Below are positions 41,273-51,700 of a DNA stretch of 62,342 nt, in pieces (positions within the stretch are counted from its first letter, which is position 1; every line of letters starts with the position of its first letter). The notes under the pieces are model-generated. The model was not told the origin of the DNA. It saw only the letters and a program-made list of their open reading frames with translations, and did not search any database. The stretch comes from Pseudobutyrivibrio sp. (GTDB taxonomy: Bacteria; Bacillota; Clostridia; Lachnospirales; Lachnospiraceae), in NCBI GenBank assembly GCA_024697025.1, contig JAILGH010000028.1, positions 1-62,342 of the forward strand, read 5' to 3'. Made by a program: the position numbers and the translations under genes.

Positions 41273-42538
41273 TTATAACAAGTTATCTACTATTCCAAGA
41301 TTGTCAAATGTTGAAAGATAATCCTTGATTGTCTCAGGGCGACGGATGAGCTTGAAGCTGCCATCCTCTTTAAGAAGGACTTCGGCACTCTTAAGCTTGC
41401 CGTTGTAGTTGTAACCCATTGAATATCCGTGAGCACCTGTATCGTGGATAAAGATGTAATCTCCCATATCAATCTTTGGAAGCTGTCTGTCTACTGCAAA
41501 CTTGTCGCAGTTCTCGCAAAGTGAACCAGTAATATCATATACGTGATCTGCTGGTGCATCTTCCTTTCCAAGGACTGTTACGTGGTGATATGAGCCATAA
41601 ACTGCTGGACGCATCAAATCTACTGCACATGCATCTACACCGATGTACTCCTTGTAAATGTGCTTTTCGTGAATTGCCTTAGTAACAAGTCCGCCGTAAG
41701 GTCCCATCATGAAACGGCCCATCTCAGTAAAGATAGCAACATCTCCAAGACCTGCTGGAACGAGCACCTCGTCAAATACCTTGTGAACACCTGCACCGAT
41801 GGCTGCAATGTCGTTTGGTGTCTGATCTGGTCTATAAGCGATACCTACACCACCTGAAAGGTTAACAAATGAAATGCTGATGCCTGTCTCTTCCTTAAGC
41901 TCAACAATAAGCTCAAAAAGAGTCTTGGCAAGTGTAGGATAATAATCGTTAGTAACTGTGTTTGAAACTAAGAATGCGTGGATACCAAACTCCTCAACAC
42001 CCTTGTCTCTAAGAATCTGGTATGCCTTGAAAATCTGTTCCTTAGTCATACCATACTTGCTATCGCCAGGGTTGTCCATAATACCATTTGAAAGCTCATA
42101 AACTCCGCCTGGATTAAATCTGCAGCACATTCTTTTTGGAAAATGGCCAACTGTTTTTTCAAAGAAATCAATATGTGTAAAATCGTCAAGATTTACGATA
42201 ACACCCAAGTCATCTGCATACTTAAACTCTGATGCTGGTGTATCATTTGAAGAAAACATGATGTCATTGCCCTTGAAACCAAGCTCGTTAGAAAGCGCAA
42301 GCTCAACATAAGAAGCACAGTCAACACCACAATTCTCCTCCTGTAAAATCTTAAGGATAAATGGGTTTGGATTTGCCTTTACTGCAAAATACTCCTTGAA
42401 ACCTTTGTTCCATGCGAAGGCTTTATTTACAGCCCTTGCATTCTCTCTGATTCCCTTCTCATCGTAAATGTTAAATGGAGTAGGAATCTGTTGTGTAATC
42501 TCTTCAATCTTTTCTTTTGTGACAAATGGGGTTTTCAT
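41273..42538 (-). CDS. lysA: Diaminopimelate decarboxylase-like enzyme (fold-type III PLP)
   Basis: A 421-residue enzyme that would convert meso-diaminopimelate to lysine. The PLP lysine is in YFAVKANPNP (near residue 53), and an HAFLVSN segment and SGGVG phosphate loop follow. The second-site cysteine is in GSLCENCDKFA. The usual EPGR signature reads EMGR, and the GGGxG loop reads LSGGVG, so it is a divergent branch; a related decarboxylase specificity cannot be ruled out. Its start overlaps the transglycosylase gene stop by 4 bp (ATGA), a coupled pair. Confidence 0.8.
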   Translation of the reverse strand: MKTPFVTKEKIEEITQQIPTPFNIYDEKGIRENARAVNKAFAWNKGFKEYFAVKANPNPFILKILQEENCGVDCASYVELALSNELGFKGNDIMFSSNDTPASEFKYADDLGVIVNLDDFTHIDFFEKTVGHFPKRMCCRFNPGGVYELSNGIMDNPGDSKYGMTKEQIFKAYQILRDKGVEEFGIHAFLVSNTVTNDYYPTLAKTLFELIVELKEETGISISFVNLSGGVGIAYRPDQTPNDIAAIGAGVHKVFDEVLVPAGLGDVAIFTEMGRFMMGPYGGLVTKAIHEKHIYKEYIGVDACAVDLMRPAVYGSYHHVTVLGKEDAPADHVYDITGSLCENCDKFAVDRQLPKIDMGDYIFIHDTGAHGYSMGYNYNGKLKSAEVLLKEDGSFKLIRRPETIKDYLSTFDNLGIVDNLL

Positions 42539-43218
42539 AAATAATTCATCTCCGCTAAAGTATTCTTTAAGACGGCGTATTCCTCCGTCTGTGGAAGCTC
42601 AGATAAGAGCTTCTTTAAATCAGCCTCTACATCATCTTTGGAAGCTGTACGAGAAATGTAATTGGTATAAGGCACATCTGCTCCTCGAGACATAATAGCC
42701 TTAACGTTCTTAACATAACTCCTGGTCTCGCCGTAAGGTGGAACACCACCGTATCGTTCCACAACGCTACTACCTGCATTGTAAGCTGCAAGAGCCTTAT
42801 CAAGATTTCCCTTGTACTGCTTGAGCTTCTGGGAAATGTACTTGGCACCTGCCATGATATTTTCGTAGGCATCATAAGGATGTTCAAGGCCAAGCGCCTT
42901 TGCAGTTTCGGGCATAATCTGCATAATCCCCATGGCTCCAGTCTTGCTAACTGCATCCTTGTTAAAGCCTGACTCCTGCTGAGCCATGGCAGTTAACAAA
43001 TCGTAGCTAACTCCAAACTTTTTACTAGCCTCAATAAAAATATCCTTGTAGGATGTGGCTGTTGATGTACTCTCGGACACCATCTGTGTGTTTAGCGCCT
43101 TTTCAAAGGCTCTGCTAATACCTGAAACATCAGAAGATTTTGCCTCTTCCTTTTGGATGCTTTCAATGATTTGCTCGTAGGTGACACCTGTCTCTGGCGA
43201 TACTACCGAAATTTTCAT
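42535..43218 (-). CDS. Lytic transglycosylase (SLT domain)
   Basis: A peptidoglycan-cleaving enzyme. The Slt domain covers about residues 65-190, with catalytic glutamate in AMAQQESGFN, then GAMGIMQIMP and AAYNAGSSVVERYGGVPPYGET. The usual cell-wall signal peptide is absent, as in some Clostridia prophage-like or flagellar transglycosylases, so export is unclear. ATG at 43218 (227 residues) is preferred, with GGGAAGAG just upstream; the in-frame start at 43269 adds 17 poorly placed residues. Confidence 0.85.
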   Translation of the reverse strand: MKISVVSPETGVTYEQIIESIQKEEAKSSDVSGISRAFEKALNTQMVSESTSTATSYKDIFIEASKKFGVSYDLLTAMAQQESGFNKDAVSKTGAMGIMQIMPETAKALGLEHPYDAYENIMAGAKYISQKLKQYKGNLDKALAAYNAGSSVVERYGGVPPYGETRSYVKNVKAIMSRGADVPYTNYISRTASKDDVEADLKKLLSELPQTEEYAVLKNTLAEMNYL

Positions 43219-43309
43219 TTTCTCTTCCCTTTTCCCCTCTGAATTATACATCATCACCCTTGACAGCAAAGACCAACTTTGATATGCTTTTTCTTGCTGA
43301 TTAAAGCGT

Positions 43310-43381
<72 letters not shown>

Positions 43382-43566
43382 TTTTTCATGCCCAAATTTA
43401 TTTAGGCATTCCTTCTTAAAAAGCTTCCCTATCAATTCCAACTCTAATATCGCTCTTCACTTTACCATAATGAAGCAATGATGTAAACTCAAAATCCATT
43501 TGAAAATTCATAACTCTGCCTTTATTATAAAGTATGTATAACATGAAATTCAATTCGGAGGAATAT

Positions 43567-44598
43567 ATGAAAAAATACATTGATTATATGGTCAAACAGA
43601 CCGTTGATATTTTGGGAATAGATAGCCCTACAGGCTTTACTAAAAATGCAGCCGACCATCTTATAAAGGAATATGAAAAGCTTGGTTACAAGCCTGTTAT
43701 GACCACTAAAGGAGGCGTGCTTGTTGACCTTGGTGGAAAGAATGATGAGGATGCCATCCTTATTGAAGCCCATATGGATACTTTAGGCGGCATGGTTTGC
43801 AAAATCAAAGAAAATGGAAATCTTGAGCTTACTCCACTTGGCGGATTTAGCCCTAACAATGGAGAAGCTGAAAACTGTCATATCTATACTCGTGATGGCA
43901 AAATCTACGAGGGTACATTCCAGCTTAATGATGCCTCTGTCCATGTAAATGGAGACTACCAGACAGCCACCCGCGAGTTTAAGGGTATGGAAGTTGTTAT
44001 TGATGAGGAAGTGTCAAATGCTGACGATACTAAAAAGCTTGGCATTATGATTGGTGATATTGTGGCCTTCGAGCCTCGCACCCGAGTAACTAAATCAGGC
44101 TATATCAAGAGTCGTTTCTTAGATGACAAGCTTTCTGTTGGTATTCTCCTTGGCCAGGCAAAATACCTTTCAGACAACAAGATTACACCTGAGCGAAAGA
44201 TTTATCACCACATAACTGTATATGAAGAGGTCGGCCACGGTGCCTGCGGCACAGTTCCTGCTGGCGTTACTGAAATCCTCTCTGTAGATATGGGATGCAT
44301 TGGAGATGGCTTAGATTGCAAGGAGACACAGGTAAGTATTTGCGCCAAAGATTCTGCCGGACCATACAACTACGATGTTGTTTCCGCTCTCATAAGCGCT
44401 GCCAAGGCCAACAAAATCGACTTTGCTGTAGATGTGTATCCACACTATGGCTCAGATGCTGATGCTGCCCTTTCTGCCGGCTATGATGTGAAGCATGGCC
44501 TCATCGGAGCGGGTGTCTACGCAAGCCACGGCTACGAGCGCTCCCACAAGAAGGGCGTGGAGAATACGCTGAAACTATTGCTAGCATACGTGAAATAA
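43567..44598 (+). CDS. M42 family metallopeptidase (aminopeptidase)
   Basis: A cytosolic binuclear metal aminopeptidase. Metal and catalytic motifs are EAHMDTLGG, LDDKLSVG, EEVGHGA and VDMGCIGDG, with a late SDADAAL and GVYASHGYERSH. Homologues form large tetrahedral assemblies that trim peptides. ATG at 43567 (344 residues) follows GGAGG by 5 nt and is preferred over the ATG at 43534, which lacks a binding site. Confidence 0.9.
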   Translation: MKKYIDYMVKQTVDILGIDSPTGFTKNAADHLIKEYEKLGYKPVMTTKGGVLVDLGGKNDEDAILIEAHMDTLGGMVCKIKENGNLELTPLGGFSPNNGEAENCHIYTRDGKIYEGTFQLNDASVHVNGDYQTATREFKGMEVVIDEEVSNADDTKKLGIMIGDIVAFEPRTRVTKSGYIKSRFLDDKLSVGILLGQAKYLSDNKITPERKIYHHITVYEEVGHGACGTVPAGVTEILSVDMGCIGDGLDCKETQVSICAKDSAGPYNYDVVSALISAAKANKIDFAVDVYPHYGSDADAALSAGYDVKHGLIGAGVYASHGYERSHKKGVENTLKLLLAYVK

Positions 44599-44608
44599 GA
44601 CAAATAAA

Positions 44609-44704
44609 AAACACCCAGTAGCTATCAAGCTTTAAGTGTTGCCGAAAGAGACGTTTTAGTCGATGTAGGCAATATCTTAAGCTTGAGAGTGTAACTGGGT
44701 GTTT
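44609..44704. ncRNA. Structured element copy A (conserved hairpin, 96 nt)
   Basis: A long imperfect hairpin in the gap between the convergent M42 and uppP genes. Stems from outside in: AAACACCCAGT/ACTGGGTGTTT, CAAGCTTTAAG/CTTAAGCTTG with a bulged T, GTTGCC/GGCAAT and GAC/GTC around GTTTTA. About 80 nt of it is homologous to the minus strand of copy B at 52304-52389, with compensatory changes in the stems. It may also terminate transcription in both directions. RNA or DNA function is undetermined. Confidence 0.75.
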
Positions 44705-44716
44705 TAATTATATTTT

Positions 44717-45589
44717 CTAGATAAATCCAAGTACTCCTGCGGACAGCACTATGATTCCAAGCCCAATTCGATACCATCCGAACACTTTGAAATCATGCTT
44801 TTTAATATAGTCCATAAGGAACTTGATTACAAACATTGATACTATAAATGCTACAACCATTCCTACAAGAAGGATAACTGCTTCCCTGGAAGTGAACGCC
44901 AAGCCCTCCTTGACCTGCTTGATAAACTTTGCCACCTTCAGCAAGCTTGCACCAAGCATTACTGGAATTGCTAGATAGAATGTATACTCTGCTGCAACTG
45001 TACGTGCCACGCCAATTATAAGGGCGCCTACGATTGTAGCACCTGATCTTGATGTACCAGGGAATATAGCTGCCAAGAGCTGGAATATACCTATCAAAAG
45101 AGCTGTAGTATATGTTATATCTGCTACCGAATTAATATTGGCTCTATGACCAGCTTTGGCTGTTTCTACTATAATAAATGCCACGCCAAATACTATAAGC
45201 GCAATGGCAACGCATGGTGGATTGTAGAACAACTCCTCGAAGAAATCATCCCAAAGCACACCCACAATGGCTGCTGGCACACAAGAAACTAAAATATGGA
45301 ACCAAAGAACAAATATGTCTTTCTTTATCCATGCTCCCACACCATCCTTTGCAAGTGGTGCCACATTGTCCTTTTTGCCAAATGGCCAAATCTTTTTCCA
45401 GAAGATAATCACTACAGCAAGGATTGCTCCCAACTGAATTACCACCTGGAACATGCTGTAAAACTCTTCTGATACATCAAGCTTCACAAGCTCATCAAGT
45501 AAAATCATATGTCCGGTACTGCTGATAGGAAGCCACTCTGTGATTCCTTCCACAATACCAAATAAAATCGCTTTTAAAATTTCAAACAT
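44717..45589 (-). CDS. uppP: Undecaprenyl-diphosphate phosphatase (BacA type)
   Basis: A 290-residue membrane enzyme recycling the lipid carrier for cell-wall synthesis. It has about eight helices and the two active-site motifs GIVEGITEWLPISSTGH near the N-terminus and FPGTSRSGATI in the middle. Loss of the motifs would impair bacitracin tolerance; both are intact. Single gene with a good AAGGAG site, ending next to structured element A. Confidence 0.95.
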   Translation of the reverse strand: MFEILKAILFGIVEGITEWLPISSTGHMILLDELVKLDVSEEFYSMFQVVIQLGAILAVVIIFWKKIWPFGKKDNVAPLAKDGVGAWIKKDIFVLWFHILVSCVPAAIVGVLWDDFFEELFYNPPCVAIALIVFGVAFIIVETAKAGHRANINSVADITYTTALLIGIFQLLAAIFPGTSRSGATIVGALIIGVARTVAAEYTFYLAIPVMLGASLLKVAKFIKQVKEGLAFTSREAVILLVGMVVAFIVSMFVIKFLMDYIKKHDFKVFGWYRIGLGIIVLSAGVLGFI

Positions 45590-45653
45590 TACTCGTCTCC
45601 TTATTATGTAAGCTTATTCCATTTTAGCCTAAAAATGAAAAATAGCAAACTTT

Positions 45654-45697
45654 ACAAAAAAACATCTCGTCGTGCTTAACTGCATAACGAGATGTTT
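45654..45697 (-). terminator. Terminator of the dnaE-pfkA-alarmone synthetase operon
   Basis: ACATCTCGT and ACGAGATGT form a 9-bp stem; on the minus strand it is followed by a run of seven T. It lies right after the stop at 45701. Confidence 0.9.
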
Positions 45698-45700
45698 ATA

Positions 45701-46417
45701 TTAGTTCTTATATTGCGTATTGCCTTCAACAACTTGTTCCTGCCATCCGTTGATATGGCGCTTTTCCTCACGCTGCTTCTCTTCCTCTAGCTTGGTCTGC
45801 ATGATAGCATTGTTAAGCTGAAGCATCTTGGTATCCATCATTGATACAATCTCGGAACACTCACGCAAATCTCTACTGATGTAATCAGGTGCGTTACCCT
45901 CAAACTTGTAGTAAATTTTGTGCTCAAGGCTGGCCCAAAAGTCCATACCGATTGTACGAATCTGAATCTCCACCTTGGTGTCTACCGTCTTGTCCGAAAG
46001 ATAGATAGGAATAGTCACAAGCATGTGGTAGCTCTTGTAACCAGACGCCTTTGGATTCTGGATGTAATCCTTTATGGAGACAACTGTAACATCTGTCTGG
46101 CGACCAATCATCTCTGCTATCTGGTAAATATCTGATGTAAAAGAACAAACTATCCTAACACCAGCAATGTCATTACAATGCTCAATCATACTAGGAATTG
46201 AAACCTCGTATCCATTCTTCTTGAGCTTCTTGACTATGCTCTCTGGTGTCTTAACTCTAGTCTTGATGTATTCAATTGGATTATATTGATGCACCTGCTG
46301 GAACTCATCATTTAGAATCTCAACCTTGGTACGGAATTTTTTGATGGCTGATTCATACAGCAACATAACAGTGTTCCAAGAATTAACCCCATCATCTGGA
46401 AACATACCGATGTCCAA
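45701..46417 (-). CDS. Small alarmone synthetase (RelQ/YjbM-like GTP pyrophosphokinase)
   Basis: A 238-residue single-domain (p)ppGpp synthetase. The RelA/SpoT catalytic domain shows GVRIVCSF, NPKASGYKSYHM and VEIQIRTIGMDFWASLEHKIYYK; no HD hydrolase, TGS or ACT domain is present. Such enzymes respond to cell-envelope stress. The start is a TTG at 46417 with a very strong AGGAGGTGATTC site 5-6 nt upstream; an in-frame ATG at 46405 is too far. It is the last gene of a minus-strand run from dnaE. Confidence 0.9.
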   Translation of the reverse strand: MDIGMFPDDGVNSWNTVMLLYESAIKKFRTKVEILNDEFQQVHQYNPIEYIKTRVKTPESIVKKLKKNGYEVSIPSMIEHCNDIAGVRIVCSFTSDIYQIAEMIGRQTDVTVVSIKDYIQNPKASGYKSYHMLVTIPIYLSDKTVDTKVEIQIRTIGMDFWASLEHKIYYKFEGNAPDYISRDLRECSEIVSMMDTKMLQLNNAIMQTKLEEEKQREEKRHINGWQEQVVEGNTQYKN

Positions 46418-46570
46418 ACTGAATCACCTCCTGTAATTTTTTGCAGATTAAAATGCTCTTTAGCCAAACATCTCAACCTGGGCTTTAAATAATAATTCAA
46501 CCCTACCTTTACATTTTACCATATTCCGCCCAATAAAATTATTAAGACTTTCTAAAAATATATTGTAGCT

Positions 46571-46834
46571 TCAGTCCTCCTCAAGCACATGTATTTCCAA
46601 ATAATCAAAATCTACAGAATCCACAAAATTATCCTGGGTAAAGCGGGCTTTGCCGTGACGCTTAAACTCTCTAATTGTAGAATCCAGCCAGACTGGCTTG
46701 CTGGTGTCAAACTCATAGCTAGCCTTATCCACTGCATTAAATATCTTGTGGGTGCGGGTCTCCTCGGAATTGTCCTCAACCACCATATCATTTAGCATGC
46801 GGTTTTCCTTCCAGACCTTAAACCATATTCTCAT
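46571..46834 (-). CDS. Conserved hypothetical protein (87 aa)
   Basis: A small acidic soluble protein. It begins MRIWFKVWKENRML and ends in an acidic tail (HVLEED), with no known motif. GGAGATAATGAG precedes the ATG. Its place between the TrmH methyltransferase (52 bp) and the alarmone synthetase on the same strand, plus a plausible codon pattern, support it as a real gene. I cannot assign a function. Confidence 0.65.
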   Translation of the reverse strand: MRIWFKVWKENRMLNDMVVEDNSEETRTHKIFNAVDKASYEFDTSKPVWLDSTIREFKRHGKARFTQDNFVDSVDFDYLEIHVLEED

Positions 46835-46886
46835 CTCATTATCTCCAAATCTAAAGAATGTATTTATCCAAGTCTTTGCTTACCTG

Positions 46887-47696
46887 TTATATCTTTCTCT
46901 GCCTGTGGGTTTCGTACATAAGAAGGCTGGCTGCCACAGATGCGTTAAGTGACTCCAGCTGGCCTTCCATAGGTATCTTTAGATAAGAGCTGGCATGGCT
47001 TGCCGCCTCATCTGTAAGGCCATTGCCCTCGTTTCCTATCATAAAGGCTGTTGGGCCTGTAAAATCTAATTCATCGTAAAACTTTTCACCCTTGAGGTGA
47101 GCTGCAAAAACGGAAATACGATAATCATTTTTCAGAGTCTCAATTGTGCTCTCCAAATCTGAAGCCACAATGTGTGGCACTCTAAAAATACTGCCCATAG
47201 TAGAACGCACAACCTTTGGAGAATAAATATCTACAGTTGTGTTGTTCATTATAATGCCTGTGGCTCCTGCTCCCTCTGCAGTGCGGACTATTGTGCCCAT
47301 ATTGCCTGGGTCCTGCAAGGATTCAAGAATCATTACATGAGAAACCTTACCAGTAGTCTTACCAACTACATCATCCAAGGTGAAATCCTGCATCTTCACA
47401 AGAGCAAGAACTCCCTGTGGTGTAACTGTATCACTCATGGAATTAAAGACAGACTTCGCCACCTCTTCCATTGAAACCTCTGGTGCCTTGGCCAATATAT
47501 CTGCTATAAAAGCCTTTCCCTCTGCACTAGAAGAAAAGCCTTCCACATAGTAAACTGCAAAAAGCAAATGACCTGGAACCTCTGCCACAGCACGAATTCC
47601 TTCAATCACAAAAAGCCTTTGAGCTTTACGCTCTCTGGCTTTTTTGATTAGTGATGTTATGTTTTTAATTTGGTTGTTATTAGTACTTGTAATCAT
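46887..47696 (-). CDS. TrmH-family (SpoU) RNA methyltransferase
   Basis: A 269-residue 2'-O-ribose methyltransferase of the SPOUT class. An N-terminal substrate-binding domain (1-95) starts ITSTNNNQIKNI. The trefoil-knot domain has LESLQDPGNMGTIVRTAEGAGA (motif 1), MIGNEGNGL (motif 2) and IPMEGQLESLNASVAASLLMYE (motif 3). The target is rRNA or tRNA, undetermined. It overlaps the end of pfkA by 17 bp. Confidence 0.92.
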   Translation of the reverse strand: MITSTNNNQIKNITSLIKKARERKAQRLFVIEGIRAVAEVPGHLLFAVYYVEGFSSSAEGKAFIADILAKAPEVSMEEVAKSVFNSMSDTVTPQGVLALVKMQDFTLDDVVGKTTGKVSHVMILESLQDPGNMGTIVRTAEGAGATGIIMNNTTVDIYSPKVVRSTMGSIFRVPHIVASDLESTIETLKNDYRISVFAAHLKGEKFYDELDFTGPTAFMIGNEGNGLTDEAASHASSYLKIPMEGQLESLNASVAASLLMYETHRQRKI

Positions 47697-48666
47697 TGTT
47701 CAAAGATTTGCAAATAGTGTACTGATACTCATCAACGTCCTTCTGCATTGCAAGAGCCTCATCGATATCAAAATCAACGAACTCACCGTGACGATAACCA
47801 ACTACACGGTTAGTCTTGCCTTCGCAAAGAAGGTCAACTGCCATAGCACCCATTGTAGATGCGTAAACACGGTCCTTACATGTAGGTGAACCACCACGCT
47901 GCATGTGACCAAGGATAGTAGCACGTGTCTCGATACCTGTAGCTGCCTCGATACGCTTTGCCATAGATGTTGAGTGGCCGATACCCTCAGCATTGATAAT
48001 GATGTGATGCTGCTTGCCCTTCTTACGTCCCTCGATGATGTGATTTACAAGCTTCTGCTCGTCGTAATCATATCTCTCTGGAAGAAGAACATCCTCTGCA
48101 CCGTTTGCAATACCGCACCAAAGAGCGATATAACCAGCGCCACGTCCCATAACCTCGATGATAGAGCAACGCTCGTGAGATGTAGAAGTATCACGAACCT
48201 TGTCGATAGCTTCCATAGCTGTGTTAACAGCTGTATCGAAACCGATTGTATATTCTGTACAAGCGATATCAAGATCGATTGTACCTGGAAGTCCAATTGT
48301 GTTGATGCCGTACTTAGAAATCTTCTGAGCACCCTTGAAAGAACCGTCACCACCGATAACAACAAGACCATCGATACCAGCGTTGATAGCATTCTTAGCT
48401 GCCTTCTCTTGGTACTCTGGCTCAAGCATCTCTAAACAACGAGCAGTCTGAAGAATAGTACCACCACGTTGAATAGTCTCGGAAACACTGTGTGCATCCA
48501 TATCTATAATTTCGCCGGAAAGTAATCCTGCGTAACCTCTTCTAATACCTTTAACTGTCTTTCCTCTAGCGATAGCCTGACGAACAACGGCACGGATTGC
48601 TGCATTCATACCAGGAGCGTCACCACCAGATGTTAGAACACCGATTGTGTTTATTTTATCTGCCAT
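47680..48666 (-). CDS. pfkA: ATP-dependent 6-phosphofructokinase
   Basis: A 328-residue glycolytic kinase. Motifs are TSGGDAPGMNAAIRAVVR, GGDGSFKGA (glycine type, ATP rather than PPi) and GTIDLDIACTEYTIGFDTA with the catalytic aspartates. The usual TIDND reads TIDLD here, an Asn-to-Leu change next to the catalytic base; the aspartates themselves are kept. It lies between dnaE and the TrmH gene and has an AGGAGG site. Confidence 0.95.
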   Translation of the reverse strand: MADKINTIGVLTSGGDAPGMNAAIRAVVRQAIARGKTVKGIRRGYAGLLSGEIIDMDAHSVSETIQRGGTILQTARCLEMLEPEYQEKAAKNAINAGIDGLVVIGGDGSFKGAQKISKYGINTIGLPGTIDLDIACTEYTIGFDTAVNTAMEAIDKVRDTSTSHERCSIIEVMGRGAGYIALWCGIANGAEDVLLPERYDYDEQKLVNHIIEGRKKGKQHHIIINAEGIGHSTSMAKRIEAATGIETRATILGHMQRGGSPTCKDRVYASTMGAMAVDLLCEGKTNRVVGYRHGEFVDFDIDEALAMQKDVDEYQYTICKSLNNDYKY

Positions 48667-48765
48667 TTTGATAAATCCTCCTAAAAATAAATCCCTCTTC
48701 GAAATAATTCCAATCTATTTTATCCTCTTTTGATTAGCATTTCAATATATTTTATGCCAAAAAAA

Positions 48766-51700
48766 TCAATATCTACGCTTAGGAAATTCAACCTTTTTAT
48801 CAACTACCTTTACATTATCCTGTCCAAATTGCTGATAAAGCACCTCTAAATTTTCCATTGAGCTGCCAACTCCCCAATTAGGTCCCATGCGTTTTACGGC
48901 CTTTTCCTCGGTGAGATAAATAACAAGATTGTCGCTTCCATCCATATCTCGTATTGTATCTGCCAATGTCTGCTCAGCATTATCATATGCAGCTTTGTTA
49001 GCAAACTGAATCCAAACTTCACGCTTGCAATCGTCAAAGGACTTGATATCCTGACAGATAACCTTGGCGTCCTTTTCCTCCTCAGCTTGAACACGTCCCT
49101 TTATGAAAACTTTGTTGCCCTCTGAAATAAGTGCGCGAGCCACTTCATAGTTATTCGGAAATACGATAACTTCAACAGATCCTGTCAAATCTTCCAAAAT
49201 GATAAAGGCCATTGTCTTGTTGTTCTTGGTGTACTTGATTGTCACATCGGTAATCATTCCGCCCAAGACAACCTCACTATCATCCTTTACAACAGCCTGC
49301 CCTGCCTCCTCGTCAACAATAAACTCGTTGGCGTGGGCTGTAACATTTTTCTCCAAAAGAGTAATGTAATCATCCAAAGGATGCCCGCTAACGTAAACAC
49401 CCATAAGCTCCTTTTCAAATGCTAGAAGCATCTCTTTATCAAACTCATCCACATTTGGCATGGAGATTTTTAAATCTTCTTTTTGCTCATCGCTGGCAAA
49501 ATCAAATAACGACATCTGTCCCTCGATATCGTGCTTCTTTTTGCTGTTAACCGAATCCAAAATCTGAGGGAAAATCATGCACTTTTGTCTGCGATTTCCA
49601 TCCATAGTATCAAGTGCACCGGCCTTGATAAGGTTTTCGATGGTGCGCTTGTTGGCGTCATACTTACTGATTCGGTTGATGAAATCTTCCAAATCTCTAT
49701 ATGGTCCATTCTTCTCACGGTCGTATTTGATTGCATCAATAGTAGGGCGTCCCACTGATTTGATGGCATACAAACCATATCGAATCTTGCCACCGTCAAC
49801 GGAGAATCTGCCATCTCCATTATTGACATCTGGAGGAAGCACCTCTATTCTGTTGGCGCGACAAACAGCAATGTAGCCTGCCACCTTGCCACTGGAATCA
49901 ATAACTGATGTCATTAAGGCAGCCATAAATTCGATTGGATAATATTTCTTTAAATATGCAGTCTGAATGGCAACAACCGCATAGGCTGCTGCATGTGATT
50001 TGTTAAAAGCGTACTTGGCAAAATCAACCATGTGGTCGTAAATCTTGTTGGCAACATCAGCAGAGATACCCTGAGCTACGCAACCTGGAATCTTAGTGAC
50101 CTTGCCAGTAATATGATTTTCTATTTCACCACCATTGACGAAAATCTCACGGTTTTCGTTGATGACATACTGCTTTTTCTTACTCATGGCGCGACGAATT
50201 TCATCAGCGCCACCAAGAGAATATCCAGCCAAAGACTGAACTATCTGCATAACCTGCTCCTGATATACGATACAGCCGTAGGTCTGCTTAAGGATTGGCT
50301 CTAGCTCTGGACAATCATATTGAATATTGCCCTGGCTGTTTTTGCCCTTGATGTAATCTGGAATGAAATCCATTGGACCTGGACGATACAGAGAAATACC
50401 GGCGATGATATCTTCTATTGAATGAGGCTTAAGCTCCTTCATGAAGTTCTTCATGCCAGTTGATTCCAGCTGGAAAATACCATCGCATTTACCAGAAGCA
50501 ATCAAATCCATCACCTTGGAATCATTGTAATCAATCTCGTCCATATTTAGCTTGATACCGTGGTTCTGCTCAACCAGCTTTACGGCATCGCTAATAACTG
50601 TAAGCGTACGAAGACCAAGGAAATCCATTTTTAATAGTCCAAGCTCTTCGATTGTAGTCATAACAAATTGAGTAACTATAGTGCCATCGCCGCCACGTGA
50701 AAGTGGCACGTACTCATCCATTGGCTTTCCGGCAATAACAACACCAGCAGCATGCATACCTGTATTACGTGGCAATCCCTCGAGAGTGCGGGCAACATCT
50801 ATAAGATTGCGAATCTGATCATCAGAATCATAAAGAGCCTTTAGCTCGTGATTTACCTCTAAGGATTTGTCCAAGGTCATGCCCAAATCCATAGGAATCA
50901 TCTTAGCAATAGAATCCACGTAGCCGTATGGCAAATCCATAACTCGGCCAACATCACGAATTACACCTCTGGCCTTTAGAGTACCAAAGGTAACAATCTG
51001 GGTAACGCAGTCCTTGCCATATTTTTCTACTACGTAATCGATAACCTCTGAACGACGCTCGTAGCAGAAATCGATATCGATATCGGGCATGGATACACGC
51101 TCTGGGTTAAGGAAACGCTCAAACACCAAAGAATATTTGATAGGATCAATGTTGGTGATACCAGTTGTGTAACTAACAAGGGAGCCTGCGGCAGAGCCTC
51201 GGCCTGGTCCAACTGGGATACCGTGAGTTCTGGCATAGTTGATGAAATCCCAAACAATAAGGAAGTAATCAACATATCCCATGTTTTTAATAACCTCAAG
51301 CTCATAGTCTAGGCGAGGCTTAAGTTCAGCTGCCTTGTCACCATATCTGCGCTCTAATCCTTCTGCACAAAGCTTGTTAAGATAGGTCCAAGAATCATAT
51401 CCCTCTGGCACCTCAAAGTGTGGCAACTTGGTCACGCCAAACTCTATTTCAACGTGACATCTGTCAGCTATCTCCTGAGTACGAGCCACAGCCTCCTTGG
51501 CATAAGGGAAAAGCTCAAGCATCTCCTCCTCAGATTTAACGTAAAATTCAGATGTCTCAAAGCGCATTCTATCTTCGTCTGCAAGCTTTTTGCCTGTCTG
51601 AATACAAAGAAGTACATCGTGGCTGTCAGCATCCTCCCGATTAGTGTAGTGACAATCGTTAGTTGCAACAAGAGGTATGCCTGTCTCTCTTGAAAGGCGC

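Noticed and set aside
42539..42700. Lysine riboswitch ahead of lysA
   Set aside because: The gene overlaps the transglycosylase stop and has no leader of its own.
43388..43409. Terminator after tRNA-Thr
   Set aside because: ATGCC/GGCAT can pair, but the stem is short, the loop long and no T-run follows, so it is not called.
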